Shown piece by piece: positions 48,701-56,598 of a stretch of DNA of 64,000 bases. This DNA is from a virus, in IMG/VR virus record IMGVR_UViG_3300006104_000752, positions 1 through 64,000 of that record; one strand, written 5' to 3'. A model generated the notes under the pieces. It searched no databases, had not been told where the DNA came from, and saw nothing but the letters and a program-made list of their open reading frames with translations. The stretch's first letter is position 1, and each line of letters opens with the position of its first letter. The position numbers were made by a program, and so were the translations under genes.

Positions 48701-49205
48701 CGTAACCTATGCCGCCAATGGACAAAACGCCCCAGGTAGCGGCCTTAAGGATTCCAGGAGTAGCAATACCAGAGAGTTTGTTAAGGGTTCCATAGGACGC
48801 AGTTGTCGCTACGTTGTGTGCCTCTTGAGCAACACTTGATTCCTGAAGAACGACCTTTCGCTCTGCAAGAAGCCTGTTGTTTGCTTCAAGTTCAACGGCT
48901 TGGCTTTCTAAAGCCTTGGTGCTTTCTTCGGTAGTAACCGTTGCAACTTTTTGCTCTTCATTAGTGACGGCAAGAGACTTTCGGTATTCCGAAATAGCCT
49001 TAACCAGGTCTTGAAGGGTTACACCAAGGCTGTCCGCCGTCTTCTCGGCAGCAGCAAGGCTTTCATCAAACTTTTCCCCAGAGATGGCAGATTTGTCTAA
49101 AGAATCTACAACGTCAAGAATTGCGTCCGATAGGGTAATGAATACCTTAGAGGCTTCATCACCACCGGGCGCACTAATCGGTATTTCTACTGGGTCTACT
49201 GCCAT
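45741..49205 (-). CDS. Tape measure protein (1154 aa)
   Basis: The start is taken as MAVDPVEIPISAPGG at 49205; an earlier in-frame start lies inside the terminator at 49222-49255. TP901-type tape-measure core at about residues 150-470 (ITQAGRAPNSLPFLTNMALD, then GVSLNDVANIIYRISSAT and ARVMGAMMNANLAGVG). It has hydrophobic helices (PLVSMVGVFAGIATVGKLA and the Gly/Met-rich stretch near residue 800) and a helical C-terminus. By the usual length rule (about 0.15 nm per residue) the tail would be about 170 nm, an estimate. Confidence 0.92.
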   Translation of the reverse strand: MAVDPVEIPISAPGGDEASKVFITLSDAILDVVDSLDKSAISGEKFDESLAAAEKTADSLGVTLQDLVKAISEYRKSLAVTNEEQKVATVTTEESTKALESQAVELEANNRLLAERKVVLQESSVAQEAHNVATTASYGTLNKLSGIATPGILKAATWGVLSIGGIGYEAIKTYSKFNAELTQTITQAGRAPNSLPFLTNMALDVAKKTGVSLNDVANIIYRISSATAGLHGGLGATNNQLAKMTKSVAVLGVLGGVASGAPMEQSARVMGAMMNANLAGVGTSPAAIAAFINATVGAGDVKQSEIISALGRGALPTAAAHGVSAASLGSFIDLLTAMGTPGSTAGQYVKTALTMMTAPSAQGAKALAMLGIQPGDINQLLAGKGGIVAVSEYLKQALSRFNPTAFNVKYKGATGAAGATALLENWGVGDIPKAVIDAWAAGNLKTLGKGTAGFEGKSGTTWLNTLENLIVTKAFGGSKSSATIDAMINSPSLLAGIYASIQKNSSIAVLNRDTQRALSTPQAQFNMMKQTFMADLVNIGKALTPAALKLGKILTDVVGLLSRFKIVLIPLVSMVGVFAGIATVGKLASLAKGAYGVLGAGYAGTSKIWGKIAGKDIEGIAKDTVFRDLAKKLGGGGEGFKNVYMNNKQKQLSLLEDIKTNTAITAREGMFGGGGGGLEKTALSDVEKKALSEGKPVTKKLLRDLYSKEEGFGKGYSSKAKFAIDESFNKIKGIQGDALQSVGKAAISDTEEVAATGLKRFLPSAIAGFGETGIGGLAEMGLGFMGGPMGMAITSMLLPMAMPLVGKAISGVAGFFGGLFGGGAKNTYTPKIATGPIKPSDLKSQMLGDLAEIQGLQKKVANGTASAKDFQRLNFLSNQYANLSGEQKSNAAAWANITGKGNKAYTNKTFADINANKTAAWWLAYQTRSGQLNANNLNSVSQLGKFGPAETAALKALIWKGGPNEMANISRYINAKIGADKSALYNPLVDPGYYNAVNARKEIGLQRRLTGRAAALLGMNYDQNLTGGMASARYATFTRAAIEAGAQSKIDAKIAASGKLGEAASKELKEASAKLADQAKAYQTAAQNIAKTNKLTQADTNNIAQAVTTGLKTANVELGLTSNGMQKAFSAALGPGGLPGIISAVSKSTLKGTK

Positions 49206-49221
49206 AAGGTGCCTTTTGATA

Positions 49222-49255
49222 GAAAAAGCCGCTACCCACAAAGGAGTAGCGGCTT
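49222..49255 (-). terminator. Intrinsic terminator-like hairpin between tail chaperone and tape measure
   Basis: Minus strand: stem AAGCCGCTAC/GTAGCGGCTT (49246-49255 with 49226-49235) with a 10-base loop, then a T-run (49223-49227 as A on plus). It would lower tape measure transcription relative to upstream tail genes. Confidence 0.7.
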
Positions 49256-49294
49256 ATCTTCCGCCTAATAACTTTTGTCTAGACGGTTGGTTGG

Positions 49295-50070
49295 TTAGAA
49301 GATTTTAGCAATTGTTTTAGCGACTTCAAAGCCAATTAATTCCGCAAGAACTTTTATTTCTTCTACTTTTTGTTCTGTTGATAGTTCAATTGCTTTTCTC
49401 ATAAAAGCCATTGACATCAGGTAATCTTCTGAGCCCTGGTCTAAGACCTTGTTTGGGTCCATGCCAAGATTGATTGCATATCCCCCCGTTTCAACGTAAG
49501 GGTCTTTGCTCAGGGCTTCTAAAAAGTTTCGTCTGCCTCATTGTTGGCAATGTTGCTCCAACGGAACAACTTGTTTGCCGTTTCGATAAGGTCACCCTCG
49601 GTAAGGTAAAGTCCAATTACAGAGTCAGTAGCACGCTTGGCTTCAATGCCAAGAGCATCTGCAAGGTCTGTATCAAACTTTGTCCAGCGTCCGTGAGGGT
49701 CGTTGCTGCGAAGAGAGAGTTTGTTTTCAGTGTCGCCGTCAAAAACAGCGTAAATTCCTACGCATGAGTCATAAAGCATCTCTGCGTTTGCAACAAGAGA
49801 GAAGTCGGCGTTGCTATTCTTTCGACTCTCATTAGCGTACTTGGTGAGAGTGGAGTTAAGTTTTGTTGTAGATACTGGCTTGAAGCGGACGTAGATTTCC
49901 GGCTGCTCCCAGCGTGGCACCTTAATGTCCGTGTACAATTCATTTACGATTTGCTCACGGCGCTTCTTCAGGGAAACGAGGGGTGTCTGCTCCGCTTCTA
50001 CAGCGACAACAGCACCCCCCGCTACCTGAGAGTTCACATCATTCCCGTCAGTGATATTAAAATCGACCAT
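49295..50070 (-). CDS. Tail assembly chaperone, frameshifted long product (258 aa)
   Basis: Frame 0 (50070-49522) ends ...GAA ACT TTT TAG. A minus-one slip at the TTT codon re-reads one T and continues TTA GAA GCC CTG for 75 more residues, with no stop until 49295. The extension (EALSKDPYVETGGYAINLGM, then EEIKVLAELIGFEVAKTIAK) has coding-like composition, but the only in-frame ATG lies inside it. This is the lambda G/GT arrangement directly before the tape measure. The exact slip site (T TTT TAG, with the stop in the A site) is non-canonical, so the site is inferred. Confidence 0.75.
49519..50070 (-). CDS. Tail assembly chaperone, short product (183 aa)
   Basis: Starts MVDFNITDGNDVNSQVAGGA with a GAGGAAAC site. 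The core (LKKRREQIVNELYTDIKVPR, then WEQPEIYVRFKPVS and LYLTEGDLIETANKLFRWSN) matches the phage tail chaperone fold that binds the tape measure during assembly. It is the frame 0 product of the frameshifted pair. Confidence 0.85.
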   Translation of the reverse strand: MVDFNITDGNDVNSQVAGGAVVAVEAEQTPLVSLKKRREQIVNELYTDIKVPRWEQPEIYVRFKPVSTTKLNSTLTKYANESRKNSNADFSLVANAEMLYDSCVGIYAVFDGDTENKLSLRSNDPHGRWTKFDTDLADALGIEAKRATDSVIGLYLTEGDLIETANKLFRWSNIANNEADETF

Positions 50071-50109
50071 GTTTCCTCCTATGGCGTGTTAATTTTATTG
50101 TACTACTTT

Positions 50110-50667
50110 TTAGAAGTAATTTCCAGTTTGAGTTGCTGCGGCTGGGAATGACTGGCTAACCAGTGAACTTCCGCCAGGTGCAGCAGCAGCAGCGGCGTCA
50201 GCGACGGTCTCAACTGCAATGTCTACTTCCCACATACGAACGGCGTTGCTCATTGAGTCAGTTCCGCCGTCCTTAACAGCAGTAAGGCGACCGGTGTAAA
50301 CACGTGGGGAACCCCAGGTGTTACCAGCGTCGTCAAGAGGCTGAATGTTGACGGTAACAAGGGTGTTACCAACAAGGGCGTGAAGGTCAGCAATGATTGC
50401 ATTGTCAACCTGCGTGTTGTAAGCCTTGCTCAATGTCACGTCCGAGTAAGTAGGAAGCGACATGTAAGTAATTTCTGGGCCCATTCCGCCGGGACGGTGC
50501 TTGTTGACTGCGGCGGTGACATCTCCACCTGCAAACTTGTCAAAGTTAATCCACTGACCGTTTGAAAGTGTGGATGTCAAACCCGTTGGAGTCTGACCGA
50601 TAATGAGCGTGGCAAGAAATTGCTGCTCAGAACCGAAAAAGTGAGTATTAGTATTAGTTGTTGACAT
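50110..50667 (-). CDS. Tail tube protein (185 aa)
   Basis: Starts MSTTNTNTHFFGSEQQFLAT. It has KHRPGGMGPEITYMSLPTYS, then DDAGNTWGSPRVYTGRLTAV and MSNAVRMWEVDIAVETVADA, the strand order of contractile tail tubes in which two long hairpins line the lumen. It follows the sheath gene by 26 nt, as in most myoviruses. Confidence 0.82.
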   Translation of the reverse strand: MSTTNTNTHFFGSEQQFLATLIIGQTPTGLTSTLSNGQWINFDKFAGGDVTAAVNKHRPGGMGPEITYMSLPTYSDVTLSKAYNTQVDNAIIADLHALVGNTLVTVNIQPLDDAGNTWGSPRVYTGRLTAVKDGGTDSMSNAVRMWEVDIAVETVADAAAAAAPGGSSLVSQSFPAAATQTGNYF

Positions 50668-50692
50668 TTAGGTTCTCCTTAAAAGTTTATGA

Positions 50693-52240
50693 TTATTGTG
50701 GGAGAGCAGCGTTAACTGCGTACTTAACCACGTTGATTGTCACGAACTCACCGAATGGAGACATCTTCAGGGAGACCTGAGCGTTAATCTGTCCAGCGGC
50801 GATTGTGGAAGGAGTGTTTACATTGCTTCCAGTGTTCACGACATAAGCAGAACCAGCGTTGATGCCGTAGAGGCTTCCGCGAGTCCAGTAAGACTGGCAC
50901 TGTCCACCAAGTGCTCCGGCAAGTGCGCCGAAGATGTGTCCCTTGCCATCGATTTCCTGGAATACAAAGCCTTCGGCAATGAAGTCAAAGTCACGAACGA
51001 CCTGCATACGGAAACGAACGTTGTTGAAGTAAATCCAGTTTGGGTCCAAAGCAAGTGAACGGAAACCGTAAATTGCAATAGCGTTTACATTTGGTACGTT
51101 GCGAACAACGTTTACACCAGCAGAGTTGAGGTTTCCACGGTCAGATGAGTTGTATGACTGAGATACGCCAGTTGCGTAACGCGAAGAACCGTACTGAATA
51201 CCAGCGGCGGGAACGTTAGCGTCGTTACCTGAGTCGTTAACAGCAATGTTTGCAGCAACAAGAGCCGATGGTGGCACAACGCGGCTGAATACAATTCCGC
51301 TGTTGGAAGATGGGTTGGTGTTTACAACGCCAGGAACGTTAATCCAAGGGGCAAACAGGGCACCGTACGATGGGTCAGTGGCGCCCGCTTGAATAGCAGC
51401 AGCCTGAGTTTCAAGCGTTGAAGCCGAGGCGGTGTTTTGACCGTCAAGAATTGCAACGCGGTTGAAGGCAAGTGCGTGGTTAACAAGGTCAATCTGAGTG
51501 GTCGTGCTGGTGTTACCAGGGTATGAAACCTGTCCGGGACCGTACTTCTCTGTAATGTAAGCAAGTGTGGTGGCGGTGTCAGCGTCGCTTACCGCTGCGT
51601 CTGCACCTGAGGTAAGGTAAACAGAAGCCGTTGAGCCAGATGCAGGAAGAATTGTAGTTCCTGTAATAGCAGAAGCGGTGACCATCGACTGGTAGGCTGG
51701 AAGTGAGTTAATCCAGTTGATAACGTCAGTGTCGGTAGAAAGACCACCAACAGTAGCCATAAGGTTGCCGTTGTAGTTAATCTGTGCCGAGTAAAGGGTG
51801 CTTCCACCAGCGGTGTAACCGCTAATTGAAAGAATTACACCAGCGGCGCTAGAGTTGCTTGAGTTAGCCCAAGTACCCTTACCGTTAGCGGTGAGAAGGA
51901 ACTTACCACCAGTTGTTCCTGAGGTTGCAGCGGCACCTGAGGAAGATGGCTGAACGCGAGTTACAAAAGCCTGAAGTCCACCTTCACGGAAGAAAACGTC
52001 AAGAGAGTCGTACAGCAATGTGCTGTCCATGTTTGTGAGTGAGTAGCGACCGGTAAGGCTTCCGTTAACAATCTGTCCAAACGCCTTTGTGAAGTCGTTC
52101 ATTGACTGGATTGGTACTGGGATTCCTGCTGGGCCAGCGGCAACGCCAAGAACAAACCATGTACCGGTTGGGTTGTTGGCGCCGGAGTTTGATGAAGCGG
52201 CACTTACGTTAATGTAAGCACCTGGGGCCTGATTAGCCAT
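50693..52240 (-). CDS. Tail sheath protein (515 aa)
   Basis: N-terminal QAPGAYINVSAASSN and TWFVLGVAAGPAGIPVPIQS belong to the sheath core; the C-terminal half has NWIYFNNVRFRMQVVRDFDF and IFGALAGALGGQCQSYWTRG, with the final strand FGEFVTINVVKYAVN that interlocks neighbouring subunits. Middle domains (residues 90-290) are the protease-resistant surface part. This gene shows that the tail is contractile. Confidence 0.93.
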   Translation of the reverse strand: MANQAPGAYINVSAASSNSGANNPTGTWFVLGVAAGPAGIPVPIQSMNDFTKAFGQIVNGSLTGRYSLTNMDSTLLYDSLDVFFREGGLQAFVTRVQPSSSGAAATSGTTGGKFLLTANGKGTWANSSNSSAAGVILSISGYTAGGSTLYSAQINYNGNLMATVGGLSTDTDVINWINSLPAYQSMVTASAITGTTILPASGSTASVYLTSGADAAVSDADTATTLAYITEKYGPGQVSYPGNTSTTTQIDLVNHALAFNRVAILDGQNTASASTLETQAAAIQAGATDPSYGALFAPWINVPGVVNTNPSSNSGIVFSRVVPPSALVAANIAVNDSGNDANVPAAGIQYGSSRYATGVSQSYNSSDRGNLNSAGVNVVRNVPNVNAIAIYGFRSLALDPNWIYFNNVRFRMQVVRDFDFIAEGFVFQEIDGKGHIFGALAGALGGQCQSYWTRGSLYGINAGSAYVVNTGSNVNTPSTIAAGQINAQVSLKMSPFGEFVTINVVKYAVNAALPQ

Positions 52241-52491
52241 TAGAGTTCTCCTGTTGGATTAGAGGAAACAGTTTCCTGATTCTTTGAGTTCTTTGTTTGT
52301 ACTGCTGGTTTCTTTTCTTCGTCCTTGGGCTCAGTTGCCTTTACCTCATCGACGCTTAAAAAACCTTCTGAGATAAGACTCTCGATAAGCGGGGTGTCAA
52401 TTACAGAGTAAGAAAACCCTGGTGACATTGGTTGGCCCTTGTCGTCATAAATGACGTGCTTGGCCTGTACTAAAACGTTTTTCTTGCTCAT
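52240..52491 (-). CDS. Small protein of the neck region (83 aa)
   Basis: Starts MSKKNVLVQAKHVIYDDKGQ; a charged C-terminal half with many Lys and Glu. It lies between tail completion protein and sheath. Small proteins in this slot often seal the head-tail joint or act in sheath assembly. No family recognised. Confidence 0.7.
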   Translation of the reverse strand: MSKKNVLVQAKHVIYDDKGQPMSPGFSYSVIDTPLIESLISEGFLSVDEVKATEPKDEEKKPAVQTKNSKNQETVSSNPTGEL

Positions 52492-53156
52492 AATGATTCC
52501 TTTTCGAGTTCGACGTTAACGGTCTCAACTTCTACACCCGGTGTTGGCGGTTCAGTAGAAGGATTGGTAATTGCGCCAGTCGGAGCATATTGCGGACTTG
52601 GCACACCACCAAAAATGTTCATAACATTGGCAACCGTTACGACGAAGCGAACATGTGCAACACCGGTCGTTCGACCACTGCTGTGCTCACCTTCTAGATA
52701 TTCCTCACCTTCCCATATAGTGCTTTGTGCAAAGCCACCAAGGTCGCGGTGTTGAATTATGCAGGCTCGCACGCAAGCGGCATAAGCCTGTGTTAGTGCT
52801 TCGGTTTCTTGCCAGTCTTTTGTACCGTAAACATAAACCATCGCTTCGACGGTAAATGAAGCACGAACATTGCTCTGGTAAACCTCTGGCATGTTTGTTG
52901 TTCCCGGAACACTAATAAGCACAGCAGCCTTAGCATTTCGAGGCAAAGTTCTAAAATCTGGGCGGTGCCTATATTCAAAAGGCACTTCCAATACTTCGCT
53001 TCCTAGATTGCGATTAAATTCAGCAATGTATGAAGGAAGCCAAAGTTGAAGCGTGTTATAAAACGCTTCCTGGACTGAGTGACCACCATAGAGAGGACCG
53101 TAGGCATCATCTAAATAAGACAGGTTCCAGTCTGTCCACCATTCGCGAACTGCCAT
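52488..53156 (-). CDS. Tail completion/terminator-like protein (222 aa)
   Basis: Starts MAVREWWTDWNLSYLDDAYG. The middle (SFTVEAMVYVYGTKDWQETE, then ALTQAYAACVRACIIQHRDL) fits the alpha-beta fold of gpU/gp15-like tail terminators. Located between head-tail connectors and sheath. ATGA overlap with the next gene. Confidence 0.7.
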   Translation of the reverse strand: MAVREWWTDWNLSYLDDAYGPLYGGHSVQEAFYNTLQLWLPSYIAEFNRNLGSEVLEVPFEYRHRPDFRTLPRNAKAAVLISVPGTTNMPEVYQSNVRASFTVEAMVYVYGTKDWQETEALTQAYAACVRACIIQHRDLGGFAQSTIWEGEEYLEGEHSSGRTTGVAHVRFVVTVANVMNIFGGVPSPQYAPTGAITNPSTEPPTPGVEVETVNVELEKESL

Positions 53157-53158
53157 GG

Positions 53159-53914
53159 TTATCTCCTTCTAGTCTTTACTGACCTAGCCATTGAGTTTTC
53201 CCCAAATGTGCTGTACTTTGGGGTCGCAACATATCCCTTTTCTTTTTGGTGAGACATTGTTGCACGCCTCTTAATATCACCACGGTCACGGCGTGCTTGG
53301 CGGCCTGCTTCTTCATCTCTAGGAGTGAAGTATTCTTTGTTGGATTTATTTGCCGCCTGTTCCTTGGGGGACATGACGTAGAATTCAATAATCTTTGCTG
53401 CGATTTTGTAGAACTCTGGAGTAATGGTTACGAACTCACGCTTCGGCATGTTGCCAGTGCCAGTTTGGTGATAAGCACCGTAGTTCCTACCGTGTGAGTA
53501 GGATTGTGGAGCCCTCTTGGATGGGTCAATTACAAGGTCGAGACCGCCATGTCCGAATGGACGCAGTTCCGGCATTGTTGCCGCCGCCGCTAAATAACCG
53601 TGGTTAAATAGGGGCTGGTTTTTAGAGTTACCACCCTTTGAGGCACGCTCACCAACTGTAGAGCCAGTTGGTTCATTTGGATACCCTGGGTGATACTGAG
53701 GGTCTGGGGCGGCCCACATGTCTGTGATGCCCCATTCGTAAGCAAAACCACCGTTCTTAAAACGAGTGGCCTCCATAAGGCTAAACTCGTCGGCAATGGT
53801 GTAAAGTGCAGGCTCAAGGTCCGCAAGTTTTTCACCAATGATTTTCATCTTGGCAGAAACTTGTTCAATTCGTTTTGATGTTGCTTTTACATCAACCTTG
53901 GCTAGTCTGGCCAT
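53159..53914 (-). CDS. HK97 gp10-like neck protein (251 aa)
   Basis: ATG at 53914 (MARLAKVDVKATSKRIEQVS) overlaps the previous stop as TAATG; a longer upstream start is not needed. It has a helical start, then MEATRFKNGGFAYEWGITDM and HQTGTGNMPKREFVTITPEF, which resemble minor tail/virion-morphogenesis proteins. The C-terminal 70 residues are very basic (RRDRGDIKRRATMSHQKEKG), unlike the family. Confidence 0.7.
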   Translation of the reverse strand: MARLAKVDVKATSKRIEQVSAKMKIIGEKLADLEPALYTIADEFSLMEATRFKNGGFAYEWGITDMWAAPDPQYHPGYPNEPTGSTVGERASKGGNSKNQPLFNHGYLAAAATMPELRPFGHGGLDLVIDPSKRAPQSYSHGRNYGAYHQTGTGNMPKREFVTITPEFYKIAAKIIEFYVMSPKEQAANKSNKEYFTPRDEEAGRQARRDRGDIKRRATMSHQKEKGYVATPKYSTFGENSMARSVKTRRR

Positions 53915-54600
53915 TATCCACGGACCCAAGGAGCAATCAGATTATCAATCTGTTGGTCGATTTGGTCTAGGTTCATCTCACGGCGAGTCTGAGGTTCAAA
54001 CTCAAGGATGATGAACTTGGCAGCCTGGAAAAGGCATGCACGGCGAAGTGAGGCGGGAATACCTTCGGTATAGCCACCATCGTATACAACCTGAATGCGT
54101 GAACCTTCAGGTGCAAACGTACCAAGGCGAATCCAAACGTGACCGTCAGTAACATCCGGACCGCGAATGCCACCGTGTTCAAAGTCAATAGGTTGGAAGT
54201 CACCGTAAGTACGGTAAATATTCATGGACTGAATGTTGTAAGTCCATAGTTCCGGGTAAGCCGGAGCGAACTGGTCAAGCCAAAAGTGGCGCACCAAAGT
54301 AGATGCACCTAACGCAATGGCTTGGGACATACCCAATGAACCATAAATGTCCATAGGCATGTCAGCATTGTTCCCGTATTCAGCGGGGTCAATACCAAAC
54401 AACCGGTCTTGATAGATGTGTCCCGTAAAAGGGGCCAGACGACGACCGGTGCGGTCTTCCAAGTGAGCAGTTGCTTCAACCAAAATGTCCGCAAGGGTTG
54501 TTGGTTCAATATCAACTACTAACTCAGGATAGCGCTTAGAAAGGTCTTCAACGCTGGCAAGTGAAACGGGGTCTGTGTATTGTGACCCGTTATTTGCCAT
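53914..54600 (-). CDS. Head-tail connector (228 aa)
   Basis: Starts MANNGSQYTDPVSLASVEDL. The opening SVEDLSKRYPELVVDIEPTT followed by LADILVEATAHLEDRTGRRL is the gp6/gp15-type adaptor helix pair. A roughly 100-residue middle insertion with RIQVVYDGGYTEGIPASLRR then closes the fold. It sits below the portal and joins the connector ring. Confidence 0.8.
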   Translation of the reverse strand: MANNGSQYTDPVSLASVEDLSKRYPELVVDIEPTTLADILVEATAHLEDRTGRRLAPFTGHIYQDRLFGIDPAEYGNNADMPMDIYGSLGMSQAIALGASTLVRHFWLDQFAPAYPELWTYNIQSMNIYRTYGDFQPIDFEHGGIRGPDVTDGHVWIRLGTFAPEGSRIQVVYDGGYTEGIPASLRRACLFQAAKFIILEFEPQTRREMNLDQIDQQIDNLIAPWVRG

Positions 54601-54606
54601 GGTTAA

Positions 54607-54927
54607 TTACTCCTTTGTAGAACGGCGCTTAGTGGGTGAAGCAACTTCAATTGCTTCTGAGATGTCTTCTGAGGCAGTCTCGCTCTTTTCAGCGGCCTTT
54701 GGGGCTGCCTTCTTTGGAGCAACTTTTTCTTCTACCTTTTCAACTTCTGCTTCAACGGCCTTTTCGACCTTCTTTACTTCTTTTGTTACGGTGTAAAACA
54801 GTTCACCAGGGATTGAAAGAAGCGAGTGAGCCAAACGAGCAGGTACTTCAATCGCACCTTCGTCTCCGGCCTTTTCCCAGTTGTATCCTTCAGTGCCGCC
54901 TGGCTGATTTGCTGCTAGTAAAACCAT
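54607..54927 (-). CDS. Small structural protein with Lys/Glu tail (106 aa)
   Basis: ATG at 54927 is chosen because AAAGG lies 9 nt upstream. It begins MVLLAANQPGGTEGYNWEKA, a small globular part, then a strongly charged tail (EVKKVEKAVEAEVEKVEEKV, then KAAPKAAEKSE). Placed between major capsid and connector; may be a decoration or a neck protein. Confidence 0.7.
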   Translation of the reverse strand: MVLLAANQPGGTEGYNWEKAGDEGAIEVPARLAHSLLSIPGELFYTVTKEVKKVEKAVEAEVEKVEEKVAPKKAAPKAAEKSETASEDISEAIEVASPTKRRSTKE

Positions 54928-54958
54928 GGTAAAACCTTTCATAAATTGAATCCAGCGC

Positions 54959-54993
54959 GGCGGGCGGGGGAGGAACGAGGGAACCCGCCCGCC
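54959..54993 (-). other. Strong GC hairpin after the major capsid gene
   Basis: Minus strand: perfect 10-bp stem GGCGGGCGGG/CCCGCCCGCC (54984-54993 with 54959-54968) and a 15-base loop, without a following T-run. It lies in the only 91-nt gap between capsid and neck genes. It could stabilise the 3' end of capsid mRNA or partly stop transcription. Confidence 0.55.
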
Positions 54994-55018
54994 ACACTGA
55001 AACTTGACTACCTAATGA

Positions 55019-56551
55019 TTAGTCAACTACAAACGATGGAGTGTAGTTCGTGTTGGTAGGAGTAATTCCGTTACCAGCAGTCTTGTCCAAAGCAGAAGCA
55101 ACGTTGGCCAAACGACCAATGTACTTAGGTGCACGAACAGCAAGCGTAGTGTCCGCAACGAATGCGAATGGCAGGCTGTCAGGCGATGCTGTAGTTGGGT
55201 ACACGTTGACAGGCTGCATCTCACGAACGAATGGACGTACGATGTAGTTGGGGTCACGTGACATGAGGTAGATGCTCTGCTCACCGTTTGAGGTAAGTGG
55301 GTTCAATCCGCTGTTGCTGTAAGCGTAAGCGGCAGGGTATGAAGCCTGTACGTTTGAACCGTTGTAAGCAATAAGAGTTGTACCGTTGTCAACAATCTTC
55401 GTGGTAGCCCAGACGTTGCCGGTGCTGTCCGTGAAGTTTGCGTCAACAATTCCGAGCAACGTGAACTGAGTGTTCGTTGGGGTTGAAACAGAAGCGCGGT
55501 ATACCTTGTAGTGAGTTGGCTGTGAACCTTCTGGGCCGGTCGGCGTGCTGAACGAAAGCGTGCAAGCAGAGGTCGAAGGCGTGAGGGTTGAAGTCTTTGC
55601 AGCCTGGATTTCACCAAAGCGAGCAATAACAGGTGCAACTGCGTAGGTGTAGTTTCCGCTCAGAGTACCCGTACCCGTTGCAGCGCCAGTTACGGTGCCC
55701 ATTTGGTTAGTACGAGGTGAAAGGAACGAAGTCTTAACGATTGGAACACCACGGTAGGTGGGAACAATCAAACCTGCGGCAATTTCAACTTCGTCAACAA
55801 AACGCTGTTGGTTGACGAGCAACTGTGACAGACGGCTGTTGGCGTTAGGTGACATGAGGAACATCCACTCAGAGTTCTCAACTGGCTCAGCAACGTTCGA
55901 TTCAACGAGGTCGATGAGAAGGTCAAGTCCACCAAGGGTGAGGCTGTTGCCACCGAAGTTAATTGAGTTCTGGTCTACGCCGTCAACCCATGGGTTGTAA
56001 GCAGCGCCAGCCCAAGTCGAAGCACCACCGTAGTTGTCGATAGCACCGCCACCGATACCCTGTGAAGGGCCACCAGTAGAAGACGAGGTGAATGACGAGC
56101 AAATTACGTCAAGACCGTCGAACTGAGGGTAAGGTCCGTTAACCGTAGGTGCACCAGCACCCCAGATAATGGCAGTTTCCATGTCCCAGTAAAGACCGCG
56201 GGCAGCACCCTCGATTTCACGGGCGCGGAGGTCGCCAATCAGGTCTGCGGTAACAGCCTGTGAGTAACCAGTTACAGCACCAACGCTCTGGAGCAGACGA
56301 ATCTGGAAGTTCTCCTGTGCGTAGTTTGATGTTGATACTGGACGTGCACCGCCGTCAGTGACGAATCCGCCCTGAGGAAGCGTTGTACGCTTGTTGAAGT
56401 AGTAAACTGTTGAGCCCCACTTGACCGTAGGCAGCGAGCGTACGAGCGGCGCATAGCGGCGCTGGTACTCAAGCAATACTGGGTCAATCTGCTTCTGTAC
56501 GAGTGCGGCTGCACCCGCGGCAGTAAGGGCCTCTTCCAAATCGTTAGCCAT
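55019..56551 (-). CDS. Major capsid protein with inserted Ig/FN3-like domain (510 aa)
   Basis: Capsid features: long N-arm (EALTAAGAAALVQKQIDPVL), the E-loop-like strand pair (WGSTVYYFNKRTTLPQGGFV, then RLLQSVGAVTGYSQAVTADL), spine-type helix (REIEGAARGLYWDMETAIIW). An inserted domain at about residues 295-405 (NYTYAVAPVIARFGEIQAAK, then THYKVYRASVSTPTNTQFTL) is FN3-like and probably projects from the capsid. It lies directly downstream of the protease gene. Confidence 0.88.
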   Translation of the reverse strand: MANDLEEALTAAGAAALVQKQIDPVLLEYQRRYAPLVRSLPTVKWGSTVYYFNKRTTLPQGGFVTDGGARPVSTSNYAQENFQIRLLQSVGAVTGYSQAVTADLIGDLRAREIEGAARGLYWDMETAIIWGAGAPTVNGPYPQFDGLDVICSSFTSSSTGGPSQGIGGGAIDNYGGASTWAGAAYNPWVDGVDQNSINFGGNSLTLGGLDLLIDLVESNVAEPVENSEWMFLMSPNANSRLSQLLVNQQRFVDEVEIAAGLIVPTYRGVPIVKTSFLSPRTNQMGTVTGAATGTGTLSGNYTYAVAPVIARFGEIQAAKTSTLTPSTSACTLSFSTPTGPEGSQPTHYKVYRASVSTPTNTQFTLLGIVDANFTDSTGNVWATTKIVDNGTTLIAYNGSNVQASYPAAYAYSNSGLNPLTSNGEQSIYLMSRDPNYIVRPFVREMQPVNVYPTTASPDSLPFAFVADTTLAVRAPKYIGRLANVASALDKTAGNGITPTNTNYTPSFVVD

Positions 56552-56598
56552 TGCTAATTCTCCTTAATTATTTTTGGATAGGGGTTTATTTTTATTGC

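Noticed and set aside
49480-49490. GGGGGGA in the chaperone extension as the frameshift site
   Set aside because: It is in register in the extension frame, downstream of the frame 0 stop, so it cannot move ribosomes from frame 0 into the extension; a slip there would lead to a short nonsense frame.
51112-51564. Leu/Thr-rich frames opposite or shifted in the sheath gene
   Set aside because: Alternate-frame reading of the sheath gene without ribosome sites.
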